This document shows, piece by piece, positions 8,830-21,124 of a DNA stretch of 64,000 nt. Under the pieces are notes generated by a model. The model searched no databases. It was given only the letters and a program-made list of their open reading frames with translations, and was not told where the DNA came from. Origin of the DNA: Spirodela intermedia (lineage: Eukaryota; Streptophyta; Magnoliopsida; Alismatales; Araceae); NCBI GenBank assembly GCA_902729315.2, contig LR746272.1:4657037-4721036 (forward strand), written 5' to 3'. The translations under genes and the position numbers were made by a program. How positions within the stretch are numbered: position 1 is the stretch's first letter; each line of letters opens with the position of its first letter.

Positions 8830-10990
8830 ATGGCGGCCACAGCGCTCTTCACTGCGGCCGCGCCGTCTAAGGTAACCAAGCTTCTAGGTTTCCTCTGGTT
8901 CTCTTTCTGCTCTGCGGCTTCTGACTTTTTTGTCGCCGGCCGGTGGGGTGTTCTTCCTCCGGCAGCACTTGTCGTCGGCGAGGAATGGGGGCTTCTCTAC
9001 GGCGAGGGGGTTGCTCTGCAAGGCGCCCAAAGGGCTCGGCCTGGGCCGGGAGAGGAGGGGGAAGGTGGTGGCCATGGCCACCAGCATCCCGGCCGACAGG
9101 GTCCCCGATATGGGGAAGAGGCAGCTGATGAACCTCCTGCTGCTCGGCGCCATTTCGCTACCCGCCACGGGGATGCTCGTTCCCTACGCCGCCTTCTTCG
9201 CCCCTCCCGGGTGAGCTAGCTTCTCCCTTCTCGTCTCCTCCTCCTCTCTCTCTCTTTCTCTCGGTTTCTACTCGGATCCGGATGAAGGGACGAGTTTATT
9301 GGATTAATTTGTGGAGGAACACAGAAATTCTTCTGGTCCCTCTCTCTCTCTCTCGCATTTGATTGCAGAATAATTACGCACTGACTCGCCTAGAATCTCC
9401 AATTCCATTCTTCACCCAAATCGATCGTCCTCTTCACTGGGTCTCCTTCCTTCTGCGCCCATTCTGCATCCGTGCGGCATAATCCCTTGGTGCCACAGAT
9501 ATATATATATATATATATCTATATATCTGATCTCTGATTGGAGACCAAATGCCCACTTGTTTGGGTTTGATCTCTGGTCAAATTTCGTCCTCGTTTCTTC
9601 CTCACATCTCAGATACTGCTCCATCTTCAGTTCCTCTTTCTCTCTCTCTTCTCACTCATCAAGGATGATGATTGTTTCTGTGTGGTTGGAATGTAACCAG
9701 CTCTGGCGGCGGCGGTGGCGGCACCGTGGCGAAGGACGCCCTGGGTAACGATGTCCTCGCCTCCGAGTGGCTGAAGACCCACGGCCCCAACGACAGAACC
9801 CTCACTCAGGGCTTGAAGGTGGGCACCCTAACGTCCTAATTTCTCCTCCGCCTCCTCCTTCTCAGTTCTAAATTTGTTAACAAATTTATCAGACAACTCC
9901 GATTTCTTCGGAGATACAAATTCAACCCAGTTTTACGGCTGACTAATCCAAAAGTAAGCTAGATTGGGGAAGTCAGCAGCACTTTGTCAGAAAGGTCCAA
10001 GTTTTCGTGCTGGAATTTGGAGGAAGGCCCAGAGCAGCATCCCATCAGAATTCTAATCCCTGCCCCGGATCGGGTGTTGGGGTGCCACAGTTTTTTCTTA
10101 TTTTTGGTGGGGAGGGGGGGAATTTTCTGTCAACGAAACCCTTATTATTATTATTATTATTTATCTGCATCATATCGCCTCTCTACTCATAGAATCCTCT
10201 CATGAATCACCATCATCATCATCATCATATTATTATTGTTATTAATAATTTTTTCTTTTTGAATGAAAAATTAACTGTGGATGGGGTTTTCCAGGGTGAT
10301 CCGACCTACCTGGTGGTGGAGAACGACAAGACGCTTGCCACTTATGGAATAAATGCGGTGTGCACTCACCTCGGGTGTGTGGTGCCGTGGAACAAAGCGG
10401 AGAACAAGTTCATCTGCCCTTGCCACGGTTCCCAGTACAACAACCAGGGCCGCGTCGTCAGGGGTCCCGCCCCTCTGGTCAGCTCCATCCTCTCCATCCC
10501 CTTGACTTTCAATCATTTCCGGCCGTTTCTCTCTCTAGATTCCTGTTTTGTTTCCTTCTTTCTTCCGCCCAGGACTGGCCGGCCAACGGTGCTGTGCGCC
10601 GTTTCTTGCTCTAAGTTCTTGTTCTTGTTGTCGCCCTGGGATTCTTCGATCTGATGCGCTGTTTCTCTCGCCAAGTTCCTGCTCCGTTTAGCCTCTCTGT
10701 TTCTCTTCGTTATTTTGGCTCCGACCCAGAGCGGCCGGTCCCGTGCGCCATTTCCCTCTCTAAGTTCCCTGCTTTATCTCTCTTTCCGCTCCTCGTTTTC
10801 CGTCGCTTCTATGCCTTGATGCGAGCATTCCACCCTCTCTCTCTCCGTCTCACTCTCTCTCTCTCTCTATCTCTGTGACGATTCGCAGTCGCTGGCTCTG
10901 GCTCACGCAGACGTGGACGACGACAAGGTTATCTTCGTGCCGTGGGTGGAGACGGATTTCAGAACCGGTGAGGCTCCCTGGTGGGCTTAG
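8830..10990 (+). CDS. petC: Chloroplast cytochrome b6f Rieske iron-sulfur subunit precursor, five exons
   Basis: Exons 8830-8871, 8966-9210, 9701-9818, 10295-10477 and 10889-10990; all introns GT-AG; 229 residues, normal for the family. The protein carries a transit peptide ending near the [16 protein letters not shown] segment, a single membrane anchor ([13 protein letters not shown]), a Gly-rich hinge at the exon 2/3 junction, and the Rieske domain with CTHLGC (158-163) and CPCHGS (176-181). C158, H160, C176 and H179 would hold the 2Fe-2S cluster; C163 and C178 would form the disulfide. The C-terminus EAPWWA is typical. The subunit passes electrons from plastoquinol to cytochrome f in the thylakoid. 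The ATG is the only one that gives a transit peptide in frame with exon 2. No lesions are seen, so the gene looks functional. Introns 2, 3 and 4 hold microsatellites. Confidence 0.97.
9499..9518 (+). repeat. (AT)10 microsatellite in petC intron 2
   Basis: Uninterrupted AT dinucleotides inside the 490-base intron 2. Confidence 0.9.
10142..10246 (+). repeat. Trinucleotide microsatellites (TTA)n and (CAT)n in petC intron 3
   Basis: TTA repeats at about 10142-10162, CAT repeats at about 10209-10229, then ATT repeats to 10246. A frame over this gives a poly-His stretch, but the stretch is intronic. Confidence 0.9.
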
Positions 10991-11149
10991 GCAACCTCGA
11001 TCATCATCTCTCTCTCTCTGTTTCTACAGTTGGGACGATCTTCACTGTCCGTTCTTTTTCTTATTATGGAGCCCTGTTGTAGTACTGTCTCTGCCCAACT
11101 TGATTGGGTGGAAATTGGATAGAAAAATTGTTCACCTTGTAAAACCTCA

Positions 11150-11360
11150 TCTTGGGCCCAATAGAGAGATGATAGGCCAATGGAAGCCCATAAGAAAAGG
11201 GCCTCATTTTGTTGCTCAAGATGGGCCCGGATATAGGATACCCCCATGTGTGATATCATTGCTCGAGATAGCTCGATTGGGCCTTAAAGAGCCCAATAAC
11301 CATAGCTTAGGTGCTGCAAGTGAATGGCCCAATTATTGGCGAAGCCCATATAAGTCCGCT
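11150..11360. promoter_or_regulatory. Cluster of GGCCCA/TGGGCC (site II type) motifs with a TATA-like box
   Basis: About nine GCCCA/TGGGC cores in 210 bases, followed by CCCATATAAG (TATA-like CATATAAG at 11347-11354) and, 200 bases later, a GA-rich leader-like tract. In plants TGGGCY (site II) elements bind TCP factors in housekeeping promoters. No gene is recognised downstream, so this may be an orphan promoter or retrotransposon LTR sequence; the LTRs of family C also carry many GGCCCA motifs. Confidence 0.3.
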
Positions 11361-11579
11361 ATTTTGACTGTGCACACGGGTATGCCTGTGCTGGGTCCAA
11401 TTAAATGGTTCACTAGATCGGGCCGATTTTTGTCGATGTTTCAATTCCAGGCAGGGTGGACCTGACAGGACACTAATGGGGATGAAGACGAATCACATGG
11501 CATGAGACAACAGACTGCCTGGATCTGATGTCACATCCATGGCGTGATTTCTGATTCTTGGGCCGCATGATTCTCTACA

Positions 11580-11873
<294 letters not shown>

Positions 11874-11879
11874 TCATCA

Positions 11880-13035
11880 TACAAAAACTACGAGTTGTTT
11901 CGCGGAGTGCAGAGCACTTGGGTTTAATGGCTTCACATCGGGAGACCGACAGCATCCGACGCGACAGCTGGACTTTGTTGCGGTACATGCACTGGGTATT
12001 AAATACACCATGCAGGCTCAAATCCTAATCACAACTTTTATAATCCTTGAATGCCCTGGAGCTCGTTGAATGCTTTCGCAATGACACCAACATCAAAACC
12101 ATTTCTTCCTCCAACCCCCCCTCTCTCTCTTTCTCTCTCTATCGCGCTCTCTACCTCTTAAGTAGATGCCTATGAATCTAGAGTGGGGATTCTGAGCGAT
12201 CTGTATCTGAAATGGTTGGGTCTGTTGCATCTGTCGTTGCGCCAACCACCACTACTGCAGGTCCTTTTGATCATCATTATTTGACCATGCACTGCTGATG
12301 ATCTAACAACGAGGACAGATATCTGCCGCGCGCGAGAAATATCTCCGCACTATTTTTGCGGATCAGGTTCACTCTGCAGCTCGGCAATGGTTCAATGCGG
12401 AGAAATATCTCAGCACTATTTATCGGCACGTATGCCAATAACTAATTGGGGGATGATTATATAATTGAGATGGTAAACCTGTTTTCCTCTTGAGAGTAAA
12501 CCCTAGTTGCCTCTGATTAAGGAAACTATGCTATATATTTAATGAAAATTCACTTGTGAGAGTTATTAGTTTCCAAACCAAATGAGTTAGTTTACCGAAT
12601 ATCTCTTTAGAACTCTTTTGGGGCTTAGCTTAGTGCATGACGATCCTTGATGGATTTCACATTCGTAGTTCATCAAATTTATATCTGTATACTTCACTAC
12701 TAATGACTTGTTTCCATTATTATTATTCTAGTGAAAACATGGGATGAAATTTTGGCGCGTGGGTTTGCGCACCCCGATGAGAGAGATTCATAAATCGGAT
12801 TGAACAGAAACCAGCCTGTTGTTTGGTTATTCTCAACAAGTGCTGGTTTACAGGGGTAAGTTGCACGTGAAAAGGACAGATCTTGGGACATGGTATGAAG
12901 ACAAGTCGACGGAGAAAAACGTAGTCTTTTAGCCACGTTACAGATGCTACTAATTGTCTTGTAAAGGTTTTGGCGGTCATCCAGCTTTCGTGCCCTGAGT
13001 ACCATTAAATGCCCGAGAATTTTCCATTGCATCCC

Positions 13036-13083
<48 letters not shown>

Positions 13084-16000
13084 GGTGTCTTCCTGGCTTG
13101 TACACGAAGTGCGGCATTTAATGGTGGCTGGTTGTTGAAGATCGATTACCCCACATGAGTTATCCATAGAAGTCATATTATTATTTGTTTTAATTATAAT
13201 TCAACCATTGAAAATAATGTTTCCAAAGTATTGTTTACAGTCTACTGATGCTAAATAGGCGCACTTAGCGGAAAAGTGGTCGCGGATTAATTTGGAACGT
13301 TCGCTAGCATGAGGTGTGTGGAGTTTGGCTTCCAACGAAAGCTACGCCGGTGGGATTCTTCCTTCCGTTTACCTACCTGCCTGCCCATGGAGTCATCACT
13401 TCCTTGGGAGGTTCGTCTACTCGGGAATTGCCGGTTTTCCCGAATTTATTGAAGTATAAATTTTGTTAATTTCATTTAGTTAATTCATATTCGGTGTACT
13501 TTTCAGGAATCAGTCTCATGTTAGAACTACCAAAATTAAGCCTTGGGGTAATATAAATCAGACGATACCGTTATGTTGGTAGCCAATCGTCTATGGGTTA
13601 TACGACCATCTGTCTCCACGTTTCTATATGATATATCTTTCCCTCTCACGGCACCCCTCTTCCCCCCTCACGCAGATCACCTGGTCAGTTTTCATCTATG
13701 AACGTGTTGACCGAGGGAACTGTTGACTTGATAATCCTGATGGTCTCTTTCCGTCTTTTAGTATCATATGGCATCCTTCTTGCTTGATCACTTTTATAAA
13801 CAGCAATAGGGAGTCCGACAGTCTAGAACATGAGGTAGATTGGGAAAACCTGGCGGTAGGAAGATTGCTCTACATGGCGGCAGGGAGGACATCCCAAGAA
13901 AGCTGACAATGTTTCTCTGCTGAAAACGACTAGAAATGTGAGAACCATTGGAAACAGATGTTGACTTCGTCTACGATCTGCTCTCGCTCACTCTCTCTCT
14001 TCTACCGTCGAAAATATGCCAAACTATTTATCTTCGACAGTCTCTCTCTTTTCATTCATTGGACTCCGTTTCACCTACTCATTTTGTCCGCCGGTCACAA
14101 ATAGACATTGTTACGGGTACTTGTCTGTGTATCGCCTGCCCTGAGAAAAGATGCCAAGCGGAAATGCAGGAAGGGAACGAAACATAATGGCTACGACTCG
14201 GCTTAGATGATCTATTTTCCGAGTAGTAGAGTAAATGCTGCATAAACTGGTTCTCGCAGCTATTTCTTTCCAAGTTTTACGGAAGAGAAGGTAGATCTTC
14301 AGGTTGTGAGGACTGTCGCTGCTCATCAGCCATACCGTGCAGAACCATGCGAGTGTTTTACGCGCACCCTCCCTCTTGACGTAAAGTTTACTCCAATAAA
14401 TGGGTTAGGCGGAGTACCATCCTGGGAAAGCCCCTACGCTCTCTTAAAAGAAATCGAGAGATTAAGTGGACGATTTAAACACGCTAATCATCCTACTTTC
14501 TAGAATCATTAATAGATGTATTGCAATATTTGAACTCTCTGATTCAAGTCTCTTTCGTAGAACATTCGCCAAAAATTAACGAATCTTTGGCTTGACTGAC
14601 TAAGTTCTTTCCGGGACAATCTGATCGTCGTATCTAGAAGAGCAAACTACGGCCACCCGTTTGCGTAAAGCTGACTTTTCAAACCGTCAACTGTGATTTT
14701 GGCGTCAGGTTGGATCAAATCCACCGACGAAAAACTGGTCTGAAGGGTGAAGTCAGACTATCAAGAGAGAGAAGAGTCATCAGTGAGCCGCCGCGTTCAT
14801 TGCAACAGTGACCTATCCTTTCCGTCTCCCCTATAACTAGCTGCCAATCTCTGGATAAATCACCACTGCATTTGATGGTAATGATATGTTTATGATTGTT
14901 TCAACGATCATCATTTGTCATACTTAATCTCCAGTGAATATTCAGAGACCTTCGATCAATAAAATTCAACTATTTGATTTAACAAGAACAATGGGAAGAA
15001 AGTTGTCACATTCACGTGGTCAGAAGGTTATTAGGAGAGAGAATGGGTGGCAAGAAGCTGTTATGATCTTCCCTATATGAACATGTATTTCAATTACGAG
15101 GCACATACATTTTAAAGTGGACCCAGGGGTCTAGAAACTCCCGAGTTTGAGAGGAGTCATGAGGAATAGGAGCAGGACCATGAGATCTTGGTGGGGCATG
15201 GACCCTAGCCCCACCATCGGCGAGCACGACGTCATTGGACTCCACGTCACCTCCTCCGGGGACCCTGCAAACTATCAAGGCCACTCCACGTCGCCGCCGG
15301 CAGACCCGAGCTCCGGATCCGAACTTCTATTACTATTAGGATTTACCCATATTTAATTTCCTTTTATTTACTTTAGGTTATAATCCTCTTTCTCCTCCCA
15401 AGGCCCATAAATAGGCCTAAGGTTTCTATTGAACAGCGGTTTTGATCTTCATAAGAATTTTCTTATACGAGAGATTGTGCCCTAAGAGATCCGTGTGACC
15501 GCCGTTGCTTGTAGCCACCGTCGTCTCGCAGCCCCCCTTACCCTGTGGTCAACCCTCTCTGTCGTTGCCGACGGGTCTCTCTATCAGTGCTCGTGTGCCA
15601 GACAATGTGCCGATCAGCATCCCTCAGAGCGCTGGCAACGCGCCGTGTACGAGCCTCCAGTAGGCACTCATGCGTCCCGTGCATCCTGCCCAAGCGCGCG
15701 TGTGTCCTGCACCTGGCGGATGCGCCACGGCGACTCGCCCTGCGCACCAACCTTCCGCCCTGCACGTCGACTGCGCACACCCTGCGTGCCTAACACCGCG
15801 GGTGCTCGTCCTCTTTTGCTCTACCATCGACGTCAACATTGCGGCGTGCAAACGTCGAAGGTTTCCTCTCAACCCTCTTTGGTGATCGTGTGTTTTGTTT
15901 TCATCCCGTCTTTCCTCATACATGTTTCCACCACCATTCAATTCAGCCGTGTGGGCTCGAGACCAGCCAAGTGGGCTGCGATTTCCTTATTTGGAGGCCA

Positions 16001-17100
16001 ACTAAGATTTTGAAACGTGGAGCTTTGTTTTATCACGGTGACTTGAGACAGTCCTGCCCTCGATCGAGGAACGGAACGGTCTTCTCACCTCATCACAGTC
16101 GCTTTTCAAAGATTCGGATCCGATTGTGTGCGAGTTTCGTGGCTTGTTATTTACCCGTTATGTTCCCTACCCATTCCATCCATGTCAGTCATATTCATCC
16201 TACATCAGATCTTCCCACTATGTCCCTGGTAAAAATACTTTATCGGAGGTTACACTCCAAACCCATTACAAACTACTCTCGCTCTTCTCAGCGTTTGAGG
16301 TTATCGTCCTGGTTTTGGTAGTCAGTAATGGAACTAGCATGTCTTGACATTTAACAATACATTATTGTTCGACATTCATCACCACATAATAATAATAAAA
16401 CGTAAAGTAAGTATAATCTAGAGTAAGATATTTGTCTTCAGTACTGGCATATTATGGTGTTGATAGATTGTGCAAACCCAAAAACCTGCCTCATCGAGGA
16501 TTTCCCCTTACCTTTTGAAGTATTCATGGCAAATTCTAGTCTCTATTACTACGGGAATATCTAAACTGAAAACACTTACTTTTTCATGGGTCGCTGTCCA
16601 ATTCATAATCAATCAAGTATAGGCCATTTATTCTGTAGAATCTTTCCTCAGTGTTAAAGAGTTGGGGGTTATGATGTATGTAACTCAGAAATAGTCGAAC
16701 GTGGAAGGATTGAACTCAAGGCCTCTAAGAGCAGAATCCGTTAGGGAGGACTTTGACAGCTGCAACGTCTTTCTAGAAGTACTTGAGAAGGACCACCTTA
16801 TACCATCCCTAAATCCAGCTAACCTCAGAGACAATGCCACTAACCCGGTACTTTGCTCGATGACTGTAGTTCCAGGAATAAGAAAACGAAGAATGACAGA
16901 ATGGAAGTCAATCTCGGCACGTTCATATTGCCCCCCGAGGACAACCTATGATACCGCAAAGATGCCTAAGCACGAGTACATGCCACCATAGATGGATAAA
17001 AATTCCCATGATAGCTAACAACACTAAAACGTGATGACTCTCAATAAGTGCTGATATCTTTGTCAAATACTTTCATACTCGTTTTCTGCCGGTTACCTCG
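11880..17100. other. Spacer without recognised genes
   Basis: No supported gene. Contents: a GA microsatellite at 13041-13079; a CT-rich patch at 12115-12160 followed by a short ATG frame at about 12211 that soon stops; and 15060-16320, where a CCCATAAATAGGCC TATA-like element (about 15402-15416) and a GC-rich stretch resemble an LTR/leader of a decayed retrotransposon, but I found no paired repeat or target duplication. Open frames at 15495-16321 have no family resemblance. Confidence 0.4.
13041..13079 (+). repeat. (GA)n microsatellite
   Basis: About 19 uninterrupted GA units. Confidence 0.95.
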
Positions 17101-17111
17101 TCTTCTTGCTC

Positions 17112-17119
17112 TATTTAAG
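17112..17119 (+). promoter_or_regulatory. TATA-like box of the decarboxylase pseudogene
   Basis: TATTTAAG, 133 bases upstream of the ATG at 17252, with a CT repeat (17180-17200) in the leader. It shows that the promoter-proximal end of the dead gene is preserved. Confidence 0.45.
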
Positions 17120-17251
17120 CCAGACAGCCTCCGCTGCCAATGCCACAGTTCCAGGTCTTCCTCCTCACTCAGCCTGATAATCTCTCTCTCTCTCTCTCTT
17201 CCACTCCATTCCCCAGACAGTGTCTGGCTCTCCCTCCGGAAAGGAGTAGAG

Positions 17252-17692
17252 ATGGGAAACCTTGACGCTAACTGTATCGCGTCTCCCAGAGGGTTCAGCC
17301 CTCTAGATATCGACGATTTCCGCCAGCAGGGCCATTGAATTCATCTGCGAGTACTACAGGGGCATCGAGAGCCACCCCGCCGTCCCCCAAGTGGAGGCCA
17401 GCTATCTCCGCCGTCTCCTCCCCGATACCCCCTGCGCCCAGCCCATGCCGTTCGCCAAAGTACTGAGCGAGGTCCAGGTCACCGTCCTCCCCGCCATGTC
17501 GCACTGGACCAACCCCAACTTCTTTGCCTACTTCCCCGCCATGCTGTCGTCCGCTGCCCTGTGCAGCGACCTGCTGGTCTCCACCCTCAACCACTGTGGC
17601 CTTCGACTAGTTCTCCTCACCCGCCATCACCGAGCTGGAGAGCCTCACACTGGACTAGCTGGCCCAGCTGATCCGACTCCCCAAGGGCTTCT
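17252..17692 (+). pseudogene. Aromatic amino acid decarboxylase pseudogene, piece 1 (N-terminal)
   Basis: Begins MGNLDANCIASPRGFSPLD, the typical start of plant tyrosine/DOPA and tryptophan decarboxylases (PLP-dependent group II). After the GH of RQQGH a frameshift gives a stop (TGA 17336-17338). The next frame reads through EFICEYYRGIESHP to HWTNPNFFAYFPA, a conserved substrate-pocket region. A second frameshift and two in-frame stops follow near 17608 and 17655. The piece stops inside the codons for LPKGF, where gypsy element A is inserted. The intact enzymes are cytosolic, about 500 residues, and make tyramine, dopamine or tryptamine. The substrate cannot be deduced here. Confidence 0.85.
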
Positions 17693-18897
17693 TGATGTAG
17701 GATAACTACGACAGACACAAAGTGGGTTTACTAAGAGTAATGTAGGGGTGAATAAATCAAGCCACAAAATCACACCATCGATTCGAACCTTTAAATCTGG
17801 AGAAAATGATGATGGTGCAGCACCGTTCCTCGGTCGAGGGTGCGAGTACTGTCTTACAACCACCATGATAAGTAAAGCTCCAAATTCAAAATCTTGGATG
17901 GTTAACCAAAAGAAGACACAAATCTATTACGTTAAATCCGATGGCAATGGAAAAACACACAAGAAAATACTGGATGGAATAATATCAGTCACCAAAGAGT
18001 GAAGAGAAGACCTTCAGCGCTGATACAATGCGAGGGGCGGTGCAGCTAGCCTCAAGTTTCGGCGTGACGGTGGAAGATGGTGTCTGGAAACCTCGTTGAT
18101 CAATCTTTAATCTTTGGCGAGGGGATTTCGGATCCAACTACGCGGTCAGTTGGCAGGGGGGTCAAGGGGGGAAGCCGTCCCCTTGCAGGGTTCAGGGCAT
18201 CACCTTGAAACCTAAATCAGGGGGTTGATTCTGCATGCTCTCCCAATGGAGGACCTCGAAGTTCTCGTGGCAAAACGGGCAGCTGCAGGAATCGTCGCGC
18301 GTGAGGGGCAATGGGCAGACGTGCGGCGGGGGAGAGTCACACGCGTGTCGGCCGAGGTCACGTGGCTGCGTCGGTTGCCGACGACCTGAAAGCAGGCCCT
18401 CACGACGAGTCAACACTCGTCGTCTACCGCCGGGGGCAGACAACAAAGCGCCAGATGGTGGACGGTGCGATCAGCGGCGAGACAAACTGGATGTTCGCTC
18501 TCGAACGGTGGATCACAGGTGGATGGAAGGGGGGATCGTACGCTCGTGATGGGCGGACGGGCGCCGGAGGGTCGCCTCTCAGCGGCAGCAGCGGCGGCGG
18601 TTCCGATGGCGGCGGCGACGGCGGAGGGTGAGAGGAAATCTTAGGGTAAATTCTGAAAATGATGTCTAAATCTCCAAAATTCGCCACCGAAACCGTCCAT
18701 TACAGCGCTAATTCTATTTATAGGGTCAAGAATTCGTTAAAGGAAGCTAAATGAAAGGAAAACCGTAATAATAAATAAAATTTGGATCTTGGATCCTAGG
18801 TTGATGATGTCGACGTGTCATGATTCCAGTGCTGGCCTTCCTCTCCTGTAGTGGCGCTGTCCCCTCAAATGGTGGGGCTGGGATGTTTGCCCCGCCA
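17693..18897 (-). repeat. Left LTR (3' LTR) of gypsy A
   Basis: 1205 bases. The segment from about 17850 matches the right LTR fragments piece by piece: 17850-18245 with 25232-25640, 18303-18545 with 38592-38846, and 18540-18897 with 43871-44236. The first about 150 bases (17693-17840) have no clear partner at the inner right LTR, so either the right copy is truncated or the true LTR start is nearer 17840. A purine-rich tract on the minus strand (18898-18910) abuts the inner end. Confidence 0.75.
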
Positions 18898-21124
18898 AAT
18901 TCCCCTGGGGTCAGAAGAACTTGACTCCGACGAGTTGGCGTGAGGGTGTTCGAGCGGGGTCAACAAGTCTGGTCGTAGTCGTGCCAAGTCTTCTTCTGTG
19001 ATCCACGCATCATCTAAAGAAGGTTTTCCCTGCCAGCGAACAAGAAACTTCTGCACCATTCCATCTCAGTGAAAATGATTACCTCATCCAGTATTTCCTT
19101 GATGTTTTCATGCCAATCGAAAGATAAAACAGGGGGAGTGGACGAGACAAACTCGTTTCCCAGCAAGGCCATAGGCAGGGTTGAGTCAGGAGGTGAATGA
19201 AGTGGAGCTTTATAGGATACCAAGTCCGAGACGTTGAAAGTGGAACTTATTCTCCATGTAGAAGGTATATCAACGATATAGAGATTTTCCCCTACTCGTT
19301 TGAGAATTGGGAATGGCCGGGCGCTACGAGCATGAAGCTTAGTAGCCCACTCAGGAGAAAATCTCTCTGGCCATACTCTCACCATCACCAAATCATCTTC
19401 ATTAAATTCTCGAAAATGACGATACGAGTCTGCAGCTTGTTTATACGATGGATTGCTACTCATGATGCGTTGATGAATTTCCTCATGTACATTCCTCATT
19501 TGTTTTGTAAATGACTCACCATCATCTAAAACCCTAGCATGTGGGGACATTGGAATCAAATCAATAGGTTTACAAGGAGTGTGACCATGCATAGTTTTAA
19601 ATGGACTCATGTCGGTGGTATGGTTGATAGATGCCTTGTAGGCAAATTCAGCGCATGGAATGATATTGTCCCAAGATTTGAGGTTATCCCCAACCAAAGA
19701 CCACAACATGTTTCCTAGAATTCTATTGACAACCTCAGTTTGGCCATTGGTTTGAGGATGAAAAGCAGCAGAAAATTTAAGCTTAGTTCCTAAAAGATGC
19801 TTGAGAGTTTTTTAAAAATAACTAGTAAAACGAATGTCTCTATCTGATACAATACTTTTTGGTAGACCATGGAGACGAACTACTTTGTTAAAATAAAGAT
19901 GAGAGACATGAGAAGTATCAGAAGCTTTAGAGCATGGAATAAAATGGGCCATTTTGGAAAAACGATCTGCAAAAACCATAATAGAATCATGACATCTAAG
20001 AGTACAGGGAAGTCCCAAAACAAAATCAATACTCACATCATCCCAAGGTCTATGAGGAATAAGAAGAGGGGTATAAAGTCTAGTACTTTGCTTTACCTGT
20101 TTGGCCAATGCACAAACTCTACATTGAGACACAATAGTGGTTACATCCTGTTTCAAAGTAAGCCAAAAGAATTGATACTCAACTGATGTGATAGTCTTAT
20201 CTTGATCAAAATGACCACTTAGGCCTCCAACATGTGTCTCCCAAACAAGAAAATTCTTAAGTGAAGTGAGTGAGCATCAATCATAAAAGAGGAAGCCATC
20301 TTCAAGAAGATAATCTTTTGTTTTTAATGGGGGACCCTTCTCTAAGGATTGAATGATAGGTGAGAAATCAGGACAATCCAAATAAGATTCTTTCAACTGT
20401 TCAAACCCAATGACCTCAACGTATATGACTCAAGGCATTAGTGACTCGATTCTCTATTCCTTTCTTATACTTCATAAAAAAGGTATAGGACTATATGTAC
20501 TCAATCCAACGATCATGTCTAGGATTTAACTTTTGCTGTGAGTGAAGATATTTCAATGCCTCATGATTGGAATGAAAAATGAATTCTTTGGAGAGTAGAT
20601 AATGTTGTCAATGATAGAGAGATTGAATGATAGCATAGTTTTTTTTATCATGGGATACTTGAGTTCAACATCATTCAACTTTTCACTAAAATAAGTAATG
20701 GGATGATTTTCCTGACTTAACCTCAAAGATTTTATTAAAATCTGGTAATCATAAGATGGGTTGCATAAGTCATTTTTATCTTGGTCTCTACAAATGATTT
20801 ATCAGCTAGTGTTGTCCACTGAAAATAGTTGTTCAAATAATTGGTCATAGGAGTCATAATGGTGCTGAAATTTGGAGTGAAATGATGATAGAAGGTAGCT
20901 AATCCATGGAAGCTGCAAATGTCATGAAAATTTCTAGGTGTGGGCCACTTGATGATAGCATCTATCTTGATAGGATCCATAGAAATGCCTTGTGATGACA
21001 AAATGAATCCAAAGAAAGATATATCATCAACTAAAAATGAAAACTTTTTATGATGAGTACATTGTTAGGCCTTTAAAACTTTGCATACCTTTCGAAGATG
21101 AAGAATATGATCATTCCTAGTCTT
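18898..21124 (-). pseudogene. Gypsy A pol 3' half: RT end, RNase H, integrase, chromodomain
   Basis: Read on the minus strand from 21124: the end of RT (HILHLRKV), the connection domain and RNase H, an integrase core with the motif IDFVLGLP and a Cys-rich N-terminal zinc region (about 19812-20156), the integrase C-terminus (19014-19709), and a chromodomain with FLVRWQGKPSLDDAWITEEDL (about 18940-19065). The chromodomain places A among chromoviruses, which use it to target chromatin. Many stops and frameshifts are present. Confidence 0.8.

Noticed and set aside
10202-10654. Frame beginning with a His run (MNHHHHHHH)
   Set aside because: The start is the CAT microsatellite in petC intron 3; only the part from 10295 to 10477 is real exon 4.
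12211-12300. Possible first exon starting MVGSVASVV
   Set aside because: It stops quickly, has a weak donor, and no downstream exon was found.
15495-16321. Cys/Arg-rich frames in a GC-rich stretch
   Set aside because: No family motif and no consistent frame; context looks like a decayed LTR or leader.
16690-16790. Possible tRNA (GGATTGAACTC resembling a reversed T-loop)
   Set aside because: No acceptor or anticodon stems can be drawn.
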